64,000 bases of DNA, taken from Anagrus nilaparvatae. Lineage: Eukaryota > Arthropoda > Insecta > Hymenoptera > Mymaridae. Of the stretch, positions 48,447 to 60,699 are shown one piece after another; position 1 is the stretch's first letter, and every line of letters begins with the position of its first letter. A program made the translations under genes and the position numbers. Location of the stretch: positions 248,001-312,000 of the forward strand of contig JAKSXM010000285.1 in NCBI GenBank assembly GCA_022575985.1, in the 5' to 3' direction. The notes under the pieces were generated by a model that searched no databases, was not told where the DNA came from, and saw only the letters and a program-made list of their open reading frames with translations.

Positions 48447-51400
48447 TTATTTAGTTTAATAGTTTTTTTGCTACTTGATACTTGATTTCTAAAAGTTTCT
48501 TTATACTACAATTTTTTTTTATTTTTTAAGTTTCATATAATTTTAAGTAACTTAAGTTTTAATTATTTTATGTGTTCAAAATTCAATTAAAATCAAGAAT
48601 TATTAGTTTTATAGAATAATTATTACTCTTTAGTTTAATCCAGGTTTAATCTGCAACGTATAAAAATCCAAAAAATTTTGTATACTCAGATGCATGAAAA
48701 TTTGTTTTCAAAAGAGAATAATACTGTTTCAAATGAAAAAAATAAGGCCAGAATTCATAAACAGCAGTTTCAGATAAGTATTAAATTCCTTTTAGTCTAT
48801 TATTTTAAAAAAGAAATATGTTTTCTTTGTGTCTTTATTATAATTTACAGGTTATAAAATTGTTCAGGTTCATCTGTATAGGAGTTAAGCTGATCCCACT
48901 GAAACTGAAACAATAAAATGTAACCAATTAAATTATCTTTTAATATTTAAAATTTATTTAAAATATTTTAATTTATTTTTTTTCTATAGTTACTTTAACC
49001 ACATAATCTAAGGGTTTACTCGATACTCGACACAGATATTTCTAAGTCTGCAGCGACTTCAATGCAACTTAGAGACAAGGTTTCATCGGAAGCAAATTAG
49101 TTGTAACTAGAAACTGCATCACTTAATTTCCAGAACTTCCTTCATCATCCAGAACAAGCTTAAAGATTAAAATCAGGTAAAATATAAATTCTTTTTAATA
49201 ATTTGTTTAATAAATTTCCTGATTCTTTAATGTTAAGTTACACACTCTTTAAACCGTTTAAATTTAATAATATATGTGAAAACTTTTTTACTTGAAGCGT
49301 TAACAAAAATTTAATTTTAATGTTACTAAACCTAAATCAGTGAAATCTTATCAGTTAGTATAACAATATAGTTTCTTTATTAAAATCAATTTCTAAAAAC
49401 AAGTTGTTTACTGTTTAAAAATAATGATCAATAAAAACCCTGTATACTTTTAAAAAATAGACAAACATTGGATTGCCTGCAGTTGTAAAGGTACTAAATT
49501 TAGTTGCAATTAATTTTAGTTCTTTTCCAAATTTATCTAAGATCTTGGTTTATAAAACGTTTTAAGCCAAGACCTCAGGTAAATTTGGAACATACCTGTA
49601 TTTCTTGTCCTGATACCACAATTTTTTAGGCACGATCACCATATGTATGCAATACATAGATGAAATCGTTCCTTATAAGTTTGTCAGGTCAAAAAACGGA
49701 AAAGTCTTTAAATTGTCCAACTTATGAAGGAATTTGGTCCCCAGTCATTTCGATGCTCTATATGCTTATATTGCCTTGTTGGGTGATAATCAATAATATT
49801 TTTAAGTTTAAGAGGATGTAATAGATCCCATCAATGTTATTAAAGAGAAAAGACTCAATAAATATGTTATCGTGCCTGACATAAAAAAATCTTAGCTTGT
49901 TTATAATTCTTTATAATTTTTTTTTTTACTTTTTATTGTCAAAAAATAAAAAAATTCTCTTATTTTAAATATTTTTGATTTAAGACATTCTTTTATTATA
50001 CTCCAGTCAAAATATAGGGGGGGGGGGGGTGGGGGTGTAAGTATACTGAGAACCACCAGATTTGGTCCAGTATAGGTTTTTTGGATTGCTGACCACGAAT
50101 TCGGGGGTAATTTTGTACAGAAATTGGGGTGGCTTCACTTTAAATTAGCTAAAACTACCCCCAAAAAGGGCTATTTTTGCTATTTTCGTTCTTTGAGCAT
50201 CCAAACTGGGTCCCTAAAGGTTTTTGGGGTTGCTAATCACGAATTTTAGAATCCTGGCTACTAAAAATTGGCACTTCAGAATTGTCTAAAACTTTTTTTT
50301 TTACGATGAATAATGACAGATTGAACTATTTTTTCAAGGTTTTATAGGTTTTTCGAAATATTTCAATTTTCAACAGGTAAAAATAGTAAATTTTTTATTT
50401 CACGATATCGTGACAATATTTCATCGAAAAAAGATGATTTTTTTTTTTTAATCATGGTATTCTTTCCAGGCGAATTCGAATTTTTATTTTTTATAAATTT
50501 ATTACCAAAAAGTAGCTATAAAAACTTAAAAGTTGGGAGAAATTATATTTTATACAAAAACTTGGTTGGCGAAGGTCATTTTGTAAGAGCTGTACCTTTC
50601 AGCTGGTTCTACCCTTTACGTTTAAAGCTCGTAACTGGTAGCAAGGTATTAAAATTTTATATGGCCCTTGGCCAAAAAAAGGGAATGCCCCAGATTGCAC
50701 CAGGTAATTTACGTGCGATCTGGACCATTGTTTTTTTTTCTGGCCACGATCTGTAAATATACGACACTGAAAAAAAAATCCGGTTACCGCTACCCGAATT
50801 CCGGTAGCGCCAACCGGATTTTTTTTTATTTTAAATGGTTGCAAATGTCATAAAATGTAAAGAAAAGATAGAAAAAAATTTTTTTAAATCTTTTATCAAA
50901 GAATCACAAGAAAAGTTTTTTTTAATGATTTATCATGCCACGTTACTCGCTTTTTAAATGCATAAAAATAATATTTTTTAAATTTTCTTTACATTTTAAA
51001 GACATTTGCAATCGTTAAAAAAAAAATCCATCTGCCACAACCGGAATTCCGGTAGCTGCAACCGGATTTTTTTTTCTTTAATGTATTTTTTATTCTGGTA
51101 ATACTAAATTTATGAATGAATAAATATTGTCTGTACTTTAGGTTTTACAGGAAACTAACCCATGTGGTCAAGGATGAGATGTAACTTTGTGGCAATGTAT
51201 TGCAGGCTAGTAAATTTATGAGTATAAATTTGGTCTTCAGAAAAAATTCAAGAAAATGCTTTGAATTCGCATCAAGAAATAAAACTGTATTTATGTTTGT
51301 TTCTTTTTTAAATAAAAAATTTAAACTGTTTTCATTAATTCAATTTTACATTTTATTTAACCAAAGTCCTCGATACCCAAGTAGTTTACTAAGCAATTAT

Positions 51401-51633
51401 TTTGAAAGTACTAAAAATTAAGTTAGACAATTGTACAGTATTTAAAATATTAAAAAAACTTTTATAACTTAAAAAAAAAAAGAAAAAAAGTCCCGAAAAA
51501 ATTTAAAGTCTTTTGATAGGGGTAAATTTATACTTATAGCAAAGATTTTTGTGATTATTACTCAATTTCATGCTCAATTACTCTTTTTTGCAAGAGTAAT
51601 TAAAGTTTAAAAAAAAATAACCTAAAACGAAAT

Positions 51634-51750
51634 GGCTACGTATCTGGATACGTATCTGGATACGTATCTGGATACGTATCTAGATACGTACCTAGATACG
51701 TATCTAGATACGTATTCGGATACGTATCCAGATACGTATCTAGATACGTT
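51634..51750. repeat. 12-base tandem array at the right palindrome end
   Basis: Mirror image of the array at 45206-45322, with the same unit variants in reversed order. Confidence 0.9.
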
Positions 51751-51766
51751 AAAATTTTCACCTGTG

Positions 51767-52127
51767 AAGGTTTGCATTTGAGTTTCCGTCATCAAATTCT
51801 TATTTAAAAAATAATGATCAAGTTGGAAAATTTATAAATCTTGTTACGGTAAAAGTTATCAATAAATAACACGTCATATTTCAATAAATCCGGTTTTTAA
51901 GTACTTTGACAAGAGCTTGCAGATATACATTTTTTATACGTAGCCAGATTTTGACCTTTTGATTCAATTTTACCGAAAAATTGCTAATTAAAATTATCTG
52001 CTATTAAAAGTGCTTAGACCTGAAACTATCATTTTTAAAAGGTGAAATTTTGATTTTTTGGCATATAAGCACGTTTTGAAACCCCAGGAAGCTAAAAAAC
52101 TGGTTTTTAATAAAAGTCTGTGTGTGT

Positions 52128-52161
<34 letters not shown>

Positions 52162-53670
52162 ATATGTACGTCTGTCTGTAACAAATGATATTCCACACCC
52201 ATTAAAAATCTCAAAGTACTTTTGTTTTTTCATTACTTTTTACCTGATACCTCATATTTTTTTCTACGAAAGTACTCATATCTTGAAGTATCGTTTTTAC
52301 TCAATATCTCGTATCAGATAATTAATTTTAAAAAAAATTTTATTTTTTTAATTTTTGTCACCAAAAATAACAAAAAATACAAAATTTTTTTTTCTTTTTG
52401 GACGCAGTACCTATATTTTACTAGATTTCTTGGATCTGATACTTAATTTTTTGAAAATTTTTTTCTCTAAATTTTTTCATCTAAAAAATAAAAAAAACAC
52501 AAATTTTATTGGACGTTGTAATTTATTTCTATTGAAGTACTAATTTTTAGAAATATCGTTTTTACTCATACCCCGAACCTGATAATTAATTTTTTGAAAA
52601 TTTTAAATTTAAAATAATATAATAATTTTAAATTTATTCTAATTTTTTTTTAAAATGAAAATATTAATTTCAGAAACATCGTTTGTACTCGATCTCTGGA
52701 GTTTGATATCAGAAATCAAATAAATTTTTTGAAAATTATTTTCTCAAAATTTTTTAAATAAGAAAATAAAAAATACACAATTTTTTCTTCTTCTTTTTTT
52801 TATGTAAAAAGTCTTATTTTTTCCAAGAGATGTTAAACTGGCAATATCAAGGAAAAGATTATTTTTAGTTTTTCTTATGACATTATACTTTCATCACTTT
52901 GTTAGCTAAAATAGAACATTAAGAACATTCTGTTATGAAAATGAGGAACCATTGAATGTTTTCATTGCGTTTGGATTAAAAAAATTTTTTTTTGCTTAAT
53001 TATTTTTCTTTAATCCTCTATATATTTGTAATTTTTGCGGAGAAAGAGTGTAAAAACTCCAAAATAATCCGAGAATACACCTTTGACGTCCATATTTAAT
53101 TCTTTGTCGCGTATTTTGCTAATAAATATTCAGAAATAAATACGTTCATGATTACACTAAACCCAAAGAGCATGGGCGTATTTTGCTTATGACGCCGCAA
53201 TTATTGACTTAATATTTTTGAGATTGACGCAAGGCAATAAAATTTTTCAGGGATATTTACAAAAATAAATAAAATAAAAAAATTTGAATTTCCCAACCAG
53301 AAAAATTAAAAATCATGAAAAAGGCTTTTATTGATTGATGCATTAAAAGCTATTTGTCAAGTCATTCTATACTAAAATTGAATTTCTGATTTTTTTCTCT
53401 TTTCAAAAAATAATATATTGCTAATCCTTGGACGAAAAAGTAAAAAACAAGCTATATCGCATGTAAATTATTATCCGAGACAATTATTGCGATCTGTAAT
53501 CATGGATTTAAGAAATTCTTATTTTGTGGTATAACTGTAGGATTAAATATGATTTTTTTTTAATACAGTGAAAAATGCCAGAAATAACGTGACTCCTAAC
53601 GAAGAAAAATCTATAATACTTTGACTAGAAAAAATGATCTAGATATAAGTTTAATTAGCGTAATATCTAA
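51767..53670. other. Repeat-rich flank right of the palindrome
   Basis: Holds a family B element (52040-52950) and AT-rich DNA without a supported gene. Open frames reading TYIHTYTHTH are translations of the (GT)n tract. Confidence 0.5.
52040..52950 (+). mobile_element. Family B non-autonomous element, long copy
   Basis: Runs from GGCATATAAGCACGTTTTG through a (GT)n tract (52118-52160) and four or five diverged units of about 100 bases (GAAAGTACTCATAT...ATATCTCGTATCAG) to the ATGAGGAACC end at 52941-52950. That end is the reverse complement of the GGTTCCTCAT start seen in other copies. Confidence 0.6.
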
Positions 53671-53674
53671 GCCA

Positions 53675-54080
53675 TTTTAACATGGAACATGCTTATAGGG
53701 ATGGGGTACTTCAGAACTTGAAAATTAAGGGGGGGGGGGGTGGTCAAATTTGTCCTATTTAAGGGGGGGGAGTCAAATGAAACTTAGAATAATTAGGCGA
53801 CTTTGAAAAATCTGAGCTTAAGGACTTAGGATAATACAGGTTTATGGACTTTAAAATAATATCGATTTAAGGACTTGGAATAATTCAGGTTTAGGGAATC
53901 AAAATAGTTTGGGTTTAGAATCTTAACAGCTAGTAAGGTGATAATTACAAATTATAAAATTAGAAAATTGTATTGTATAATGTTGAGTAACATTTGTATT
54001 ATACCCAGTCCTCAGCTGGAAGTAAATATGTTCCTTGCATTTAGGTTATGTTTACACAAACCGGTTATAAGTTTTTATTT
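53675..54080 (+). repeat. Dispersed repeat family A, copy 6
   Basis: The most complete copy: TTTTAACATGGAACATGCTT, two G tracts, repeated TTAAGGACTTAGGATAATAC-type units, GAAGTAAATATGTTCC and TTTACACAAACCGGTTATAA. It is followed by a family F hairpin end (54146-54200). Confidence 0.7.
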
Positions 54081-54199
54081 TCAGCCACGCATCCACAAAA
54101 AATTTATGATATTCTCTAAAAACCAAAATTGTATTTTTCACTGAAAAGAAATCTGGTTACCGCTACCGAAATTCCGGCTGTGGCACCCGAATTTTTTTT

Positions 54200-56684
54200 T
54201 TTTTTTGAATGGTTGCAAATAGGAGCGTGTAATTACTCGACCCGAAAAACCGGATCGATCTCGAGTATTTCCGGTCGGTTATCGGGTAGCCCAAAAAGTT
54301 TCTGATCTGCAGTTTTGAATCGGAAAATTTCTTGGCTTTACGATACTATAATTTTTTGAACATTTTTTGCTAATTAAGCTAAGAGTAATAAATCATTATT
54401 TTTTTAAAAGAGGAATGTTTCTGCTTACTGTATCTCCTCTTATATAAATATTAATTTTAAAGCACTAATTTTTAACTTTTTTTATTATAAACAATTAGCT
54501 GTAACTCATTACTGAAAAGGTTTATCAAAAAATTTTCCACGATACCTCACACTATAATTGAATGATTTTTAATAAGAGCCAAGTAGAATTTTGATCCAAG
54601 TAGCCCAGATCTTATGACCCAGAAATTTCAAAAACTTAAAATATCGTATTTTTTTAAACAATTAAGCATTCTCAATGTTTTTATATATTCTTGTACAAAA
54701 TAATGGAAAGCATTGACTTTTTCATTAAAAAATTTAAAAAATCTTAATTTCAAAATGTGCCGCGCGAAAACCACCATAGTGGGAGAATTAGCATCCTTAA
54801 GCGTACCGAAAAAAATACCGAAATTTCGGGTTGACGCGACATGAGAAGCCCCATGTACAAACGAAAAAAAAATATATGACGCGAATAAATAAAAAATTAA
54901 AATTTCTATTATTATAGGTATAATACATTAATAATAATAAACGACAATATTTATTATGATAATCAAAATTGATTGTATCATTGATTTTATTTGATTAAAT
55001 TAACATAATTAAAATGAAGCAACTTGCGATATTTCTCGTTATGAACTTTTATAAATTAATAAATCACTTTTAAATACCAGAATAATTAATTGATATTAAT
55101 CTAATTAATTATCGATTAATTGAGTAAAAGTAATATCAATATATTATTATTAATTTATTTTTATCAATCAATTCTTTTATTTTACACTTTAAATTTCTAT
55201 TATGCAACTCGATGCATTAAATTATTTTTTTTTTTTCTAACACTTTTGGTTACATAAAAATATTAGTATTTAATTGTTTAATTAGAAAAAAATAATTTCT
55301 CAAAAATTAATTGTAATTTTAAATTATGTTAATTTATTTTTTAAGTAAAAAACGATTGTAAAAATTTAATTTAATCAACAATTGTGTCTATGCAAATATT
55401 GAAGTAATAAAAAGCATTTTATTTTTTTTAGAGCTAGTAATTATATAAGTTTTGTCTATTAAATTATTGTAAAAAATTAATTTGCAATTAACGAAAACTT
55501 TTATTACGAGTTTATTTCTGCTTTATTTTTGTCTTTTTATTGTCATTTTTTTGTTTTTTAAGTTTTTAGATGAATTTTTCTAGTTTTTCTGAATTATGAA
55601 AAACAGACTGCATGATCTGCTTTAGAGATTCTATCGGTTTTCGACTCTATTTGGAATAATTATATGAGGGATTTCACGCCAATTAGATCAAGTGAGACTG
55701 AAGGATCGCGGAAATCGGTCTGAACTATTTCACCCGAAAGAGTAATTAAAAATATGAATATAAATTGACGCTAAATACTTATTTTGTAGTTCAAAATATT
55801 TTCTTCTTATAAGTGGATATGAGAAATTTGTTGTAATATTCTAATACTGGTTCCAAAACTTTATTTGGACTACGGATGCGTGAGAAAATGATTATTTACA
55901 ATTTTGTTTTTATGTAGGTCAGATTTTCTTCTAATTAAGATATTAGGTATTTACATTTACCCACTCCCCAAAAAAATCGGAGGGACAAGTTAAACTGAAA
56001 TCAGATAAAAAAATAATATTTCTTGAATTACTTGTTTTTAAAATTGTTAGATAACTAAATAAAAAGACCCAAAATTTGGATTCATGGAAAATTTACATTG
56101 GTTTGGTAAATTTTGTGTCGTTCAAAGGGTTTGCGTGAAAAAGGAAAAATTAATGGAATATCAATTGTGACTTTTTCACACATTAAATAACTCACCTAAA
56201 ATAACAAAACATAATTTAAAAGCTTAAAACTATAATTTTTGCAAACTATTTTTTTTTTCATTTTTTTAGAAAAAATCCTATATCTTTGTAACCTTTTCTT
56301 TATTCTCTCGGAAATAGATCTGGTATCAATTTTTTTTCTAGTAACACATTTTAGTTGTACAAGACCACCCTGCAATTTTCATCCAGAACGGTTTCGTGCA
56401 ATCTACTTAAAAAAACTCTAAAAGTGGAATTTTTAATTTTCAATGTTTCGCAAATTTTTTTTTACATAAAAAATTAACTTATACGGTGATAATGATAAGT
56501 AATTCTGATTCATCAGCGAAATATTTTTAGATTTATTTTAATTTTATACTTTTTTCAATACACTATCATTTTTCTTCCTCGCGGGTCAAAACACTTTTAT
56601 TGTCCCATAGCGTGATCGAAAAAAAGGCGTTTTCTCCCAGCTCAGAAAGAAAAATTATATTTTGATCATGGGAGCAACAAAATA
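54200..56684. other. AT-rich intergenic DNA, no gene seen
   Basis: Two short GC-richer patches occur at about 54230-54300 and 54755-54845 (for example CGGATCGATCTCGAG and GGGTTGACGCGACATG). They resemble pieces of decayed repeats. No coding exon or RNA gene was recognised. Confidence 0.45.
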
Positions 56685-56770
56685 ACGCCTCAGATCGCTG
56701 TTTACCAGGCTTCGCTTTGGTAATTTACAAACGATATGGGCTATTCATTTTGTTTGCTCCTTTGGTTATA
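56685..56770. repeat. Hairpin element family C, copy
   Basis: CCTCAGATCGCTGTTTACCA and the later AATTTACAAACGATATGGGC form a diverged form of the AATGCCC/GATCGCA hairpin. Confidence 0.45.
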
Positions 56771-56819
56771 AATGTACTATTTTTAATAGGAAAAAATGCT
56801 GCCAAGTAATTGGCACTAT

Positions 56820-57620
56820 GGTTCCTCATTAACAATAACAAAATGTTCTTAATGGTCTATTTTACCTAGTCAAAACGATAATTCTAAATATTAGTACTTT
56901 CATAGGAAAAAATTAGGAACTACGTTCAAAAAGAAAAAAAATATTGCTGATTTTTTTAATTTTTTTATGCAAACAATTTTGAGAAAAAGATTTTCAAAAA
57001 ATTAAGTTGCTGATTCGAGGTATCGAGTAAAAACTATATACTTTCAGATATTTTACTTTTTTAGAAAAAAATGAGGTACTACGTCCAAAAAGAACAAAAA
57101 TTTTTCTGTTTTTTTTATTCTTTTATGCAAAAAATTTTGAGAAAAAAATGTTGAATAAATTAAGTATCTGATTCGAGATATCGAGAAATAGTATATTACA
57201 ACCCATGGCCAGAAAAATAAAGAATGGCCCAAATCGCACGCAAATTACCTTCCGAGGCGAAGCCGAGGATGGTAAACTGCGATTTGGGGCATTTATTTTT
57301 TATGGCCCAGGGTCGTATACGATTTTTCTGCCTCAGTGGGGAGAAAACACGTCTTTGCCGGACGCGCAGCGGCCGGGAAATACGTGCTTTCTGGCCACTG
57401 ACCAGAAAAAATCATATTTTCAGATATTAGTAATTTCATCGAAAAAAATTAAATACTACTCCAAAAATAAAAAAAATAATAGTGTTATGCAAAAAAAATT
57501 AAGAAAAAAATTTTCAAAAAATTGAGTATCCGATTCGAGATATAGAGTAAAAAACATATTTTTTGATATTATACTTTTATAGAAATAAATTAGGTACTAC
57601 GTTCAAAAAGGAACTTTGGG
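56820..57620 (-). mobile_element. Family B element, reverse copy, interrupted by a family C hairpin
   Basis: Starts at GGTTCCTCATTAACAATAAC (complement of the right end of the copy at 59060) and continues with reverse units of the type GTACTACGTCCAAAAAG. At 57195-57420 a GC-richer family C hairpin interrupts it, with GGCCCAAATCGCACG and GCGATTTGGGGC arms and the GTGGGGAGAAAACACG phrase. The 106-codon frame across it is not a gene. Confidence 0.55.
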
Positions 57621-57750
57621 GGCATGGGGGCAAAGAAATAATTAGTTATAATCTATCCCAAAATGTTGTGTTCGCACCTACCCCTAGAATAAGCTAAATT
57701 TTGAGGGTCGAGAGGGTGAAGCCTCCCGTAGGGGTATGGGGGCTTCGATC
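57612..57750 (+). repeat. Single unit of the 123-base GC-rich repeat
   Basis: CACCTACCCCTAGAATAAG followed by GGGTCGAGAGGGTGAAGCC matches the tandem units in 20531-20830. Confidence 0.6.
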
Positions 57751-57934
57751 CTACTAAAAAAACCAAATAGCATAAGAGCTCACGTAAAAAAAAAGAAAAA
57801 GAATTCTAAAAATACTTGCAATACTATAAAAAAAAATTTTTTAACATTTTTTATTTTGCATTTTTTCTACCCAAAACTCTTATTGCTAACTTATTGCCTG
57901 ATCAGGCCCTGATAAGGGCAAAAACCTAGCATAC

Positions 57935-58075
57935 TTAAAATTTATGGAATTGTTAGGATAGGATAATTTATATTTCGGGATTTATTGTAATTTCGGTTTT
58001 TGGATTTATTACTGTTATGAGTGAACATGTTCCATGATCGTTGGTTGCGTGAACACACGAACCAGTTATAATATT
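57935..58075 (+). repeat. Dispersed repeat family A, partial copy 7
   Basis: Only the end with GAACATGTTCCATGATCG, GGTTGCGTGAACACACGAAC and CAGTTATAA is preserved. Confidence 0.45.
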
Positions 58076-59059
58076 ATTATTTATTTTTCTATTTTATCAT
58101 TTTATGGATTTTTATAGTTTTTTATTTTCTTTTCTTTGTACAAAATCGTTCAAAATTACTCAAAAAAAAGAGGTTCCTTAATAATATTTTTCAAGGAATT
58201 TGAAAGTCAAATCATAATTTAGGAAAATTTTGGAAAATGAAAAATTTTGAAATTTCGTTTTTTTGAGTTTTTTGAGGACAAAAAACCCCTAATAACTAAT
58301 TATCAACAAAAAGTTCATAAAAAAATTTAAGGCCGATTAGAAGAAGAAAAAATACCACTTTCATTTGAAATTTCCCGTTAGTTTTCTCAATTCTCCGGAT
58401 TTCCTCGAGGATTTTCCAAAAAACTAATACAGGATCGTCTTCAGCAGGAAATTTTGCATACCCCCTGATCTAAAAAATCATGTCAGTGTGTAGAAAAATT
58501 TTAAATTTTGCTCATTTCAGTTGCATAGAGCGGAAAAAGAAGCGCATTTTATTTATTACAACTATGATAAAAAAAACTCAAGCTTTTCTGAGTACGAAAT
58601 TTCTGTCGTAATCTAATAATGTAAAAGAATCAACAGTTTGAATAATTAAAAATTAACGTACTTCTTCAATGAAAAAAAATAAATCATTTCTTTTTATTTA
58701 ATTAATAAAGAGACACAGTGTGACAAATATATTCATTAAGCGTCAATAGTTATAAAAAAAAAAAAAAAAAAAAATTAGAATAATAAACTTTGATTTGATG
58801 AGTATTACAATTACATATTACATTGGTAAGTATAGAATATTTACATATTTAATTTAGTGAATAAGAAAAAAATTATTTTTTAATTACGTATGTATTAAAG
58901 TACATCCGAAATAATTATTGGTTAGTTTATTAAAATAATATTTATCGGCATAGAAAAAAATTAATATCCTCAGATGTTTATGTCACATATACGATATTTT
59001 TATAAAAAATTATTATTATATTTATAGTTTGTATTATAGTTCAGGCATAAAGGTAATTT
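58076..59059. other. AT-rich intergenic DNA, no gene seen
   Basis: No coding frame and no strong repeat apart from a 20-base poly-A run near 58755. Confidence 0.4.
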
Positions 59060-60023
59060 TTTTTTTTATTTCTGATTTTTTGGCATATAAGCATGTTTTG
59101 AGACCTCAGGAAGCTAAAAAACCGGTATTTCAACAAACTCTGTGTGAGTGTTTTTACGTATGCATGTATGTATGCAACCAATGATATTTCACACCCATTA
59201 TGGTATTAAGACGTAATTTTTTTAAGTAATACCTAATTTTTTTCCACGAAAGTACTTATATTTGAAAGTACGATTTTTACTCGATTTGTCGAATCTGATA
59301 ATTAATTTTTTGAAAATTTTTTTCCCAAAATTTTCGTCACAAAAAAATACAAAAAACACCAAAATTTTTTTTCTTTTTGGACGTAGTACCTAATTGTTTT
59401 CTATGGGAGTACTGGTTATTTAAAAAGTTCGTTTATAGTCATTTTTTGGATTTGATACCGAATTTTTTCAAAATTTATTTCTCAACATTTTTTGTACTAA
59501 GCAGTTATGATCCTTTTTTTTACCAAATACCTCGAATCTGATAATTCATTTTTTTTTTTAATATTTATTTTAAAATTTTTGCTTTTAAAAAATACAAAAA
59601 ACTTTGATTTTTAAAAACTTTTTGCCACCGAAAAAAAAACAAGAAGCAATAAATTTTTTATTCTAGTAATTTCTATAATTTTTTTATAAGGAAGTATTAA
59701 TTTTATAAATATTGTTTAAACAAAAATATATTTTCAATAATTTATTCCTCAATTTAAAAATAGTAAACATTTTTTCAGTTTTGTTATAGCCGGTGTAATT
59801 ATGTCTTTAAGATACACCAAAAACTGTCTAGCAGGCATGTCATAAAAGAAGATTATGTACTGTTGTAGAAAAGTCTTCTTTTTTTGTATAAAAAATTTTT
59901 TACCGTTAACCTAGCAAAGTATATAAAATCATAACAAAAACTAAAAATGATCTTTTCCTTGACAATATACTTTGCTAGATAAAATAGACTATTAAGAACA
60001 TTTTGTTATTGTTAATGAGGAAT
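59060..60023 (+). mobile_element. Family B non-autonomous element, full-length copy
   Basis: GGCATATAAGCATGTTTTGA, a short GTGTGAGTG/TATGCATG tract, several TACTTATATTTGAAAGTA units, a family E fragment (59795-59885, CCGGTGTAATTATGTC) and an ATGAGGAATC end at 60014-60023. The embedded family E piece indicates nested insertion. Confidence 0.6.
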
Positions 60024-60699
60024 CATAGTGTCAATTACTTGGCAGCGTTTTTTTTTTGGTCTTACTCCAATTATAATGGGGTGAGATTGTATAGTTACTG
60101 ACAACTACCAGGCTTGCTACCCCCAAATGGGATATTTTTAATATATTTCTCTTTAAGTTCCCAGATTCGGCACGCAGGGGTTTTTTGGGTCGGTGATCAA
60201 GAATATTAGTAATTTTTTAAGGTTAAATAAAAATTTCATCCTAAAATTAACTATAACTATCCCCGAAAAGGGGTATTTTTGCCATTTTCGTACTCTGTCT
60301 ATCCAGATTAGGTTCATATAGGTTTATTCACTCTTTGTTTTTGGTTAAAATATTAATTGTTCGTGAAAATATTCACGAAAATTTTGATCTGCGACCCAGA
60401 AAACCTATATGTACCAAATCTGGACGGACAAAGTGCGAAAATGGAAAAAATACTCCTTTTGGAAGTAGTTTTTGCTAATTATCCCGTACGCAAAAATCCT
60501 ATCAATAATTTGATCAAAAGTTGTATCAAAATTTTGATACAACTTTTGATCAAACTTTGATAGGATTTGTATAAAAAATTCGCGAAAGTTGTCTGAAGAT
60601 AATTAACCACCAGGTATTTAAAAAAAAATAATAAGATCCGAGGATGAAAATGAACCATGCAGGTAGAAGCGGATACCCTGGGGGTATAATTTTCAATTT

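Larger units (their letters stand above)
45190..51766. repeat. 6.6-kb near-perfect palindrome (giant inverted repeat)
   Basis: Bases 45190-48232 and 48724-51766 are reverse complements of each other about the axis at 48478. Everything I compared is identical, including open frames, homopolymers and a 13-base C/G run (46926 and 50018). Arms are 3043 bases. The ends read CACAGGTGAAAATTTTAACG and its complement, directly followed inwards by a 12-base tandem array. No transposase or other recognisable coding sequence is present; the two mirrored 100-codon frames (46200-46502, 50454-50756) are not recognised. I see no convincing target duplication outside the ends. It may be a fold-back transposon, a recent inverted duplication or an assembly fold-back. 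Confidence 0.9.

Noticed and set aside
52004..52233. Frames rich in Thr-His-Thr-His on the minus strand
   Set aside because: They are translations of a (GT)n microsatellite inside family B.
57205..57525. 106-codon frame with mixed composition
   Set aside because: It lies across a family C hairpin inserted in a family B repeat, and similar hairpins elsewhere are not open in this frame.
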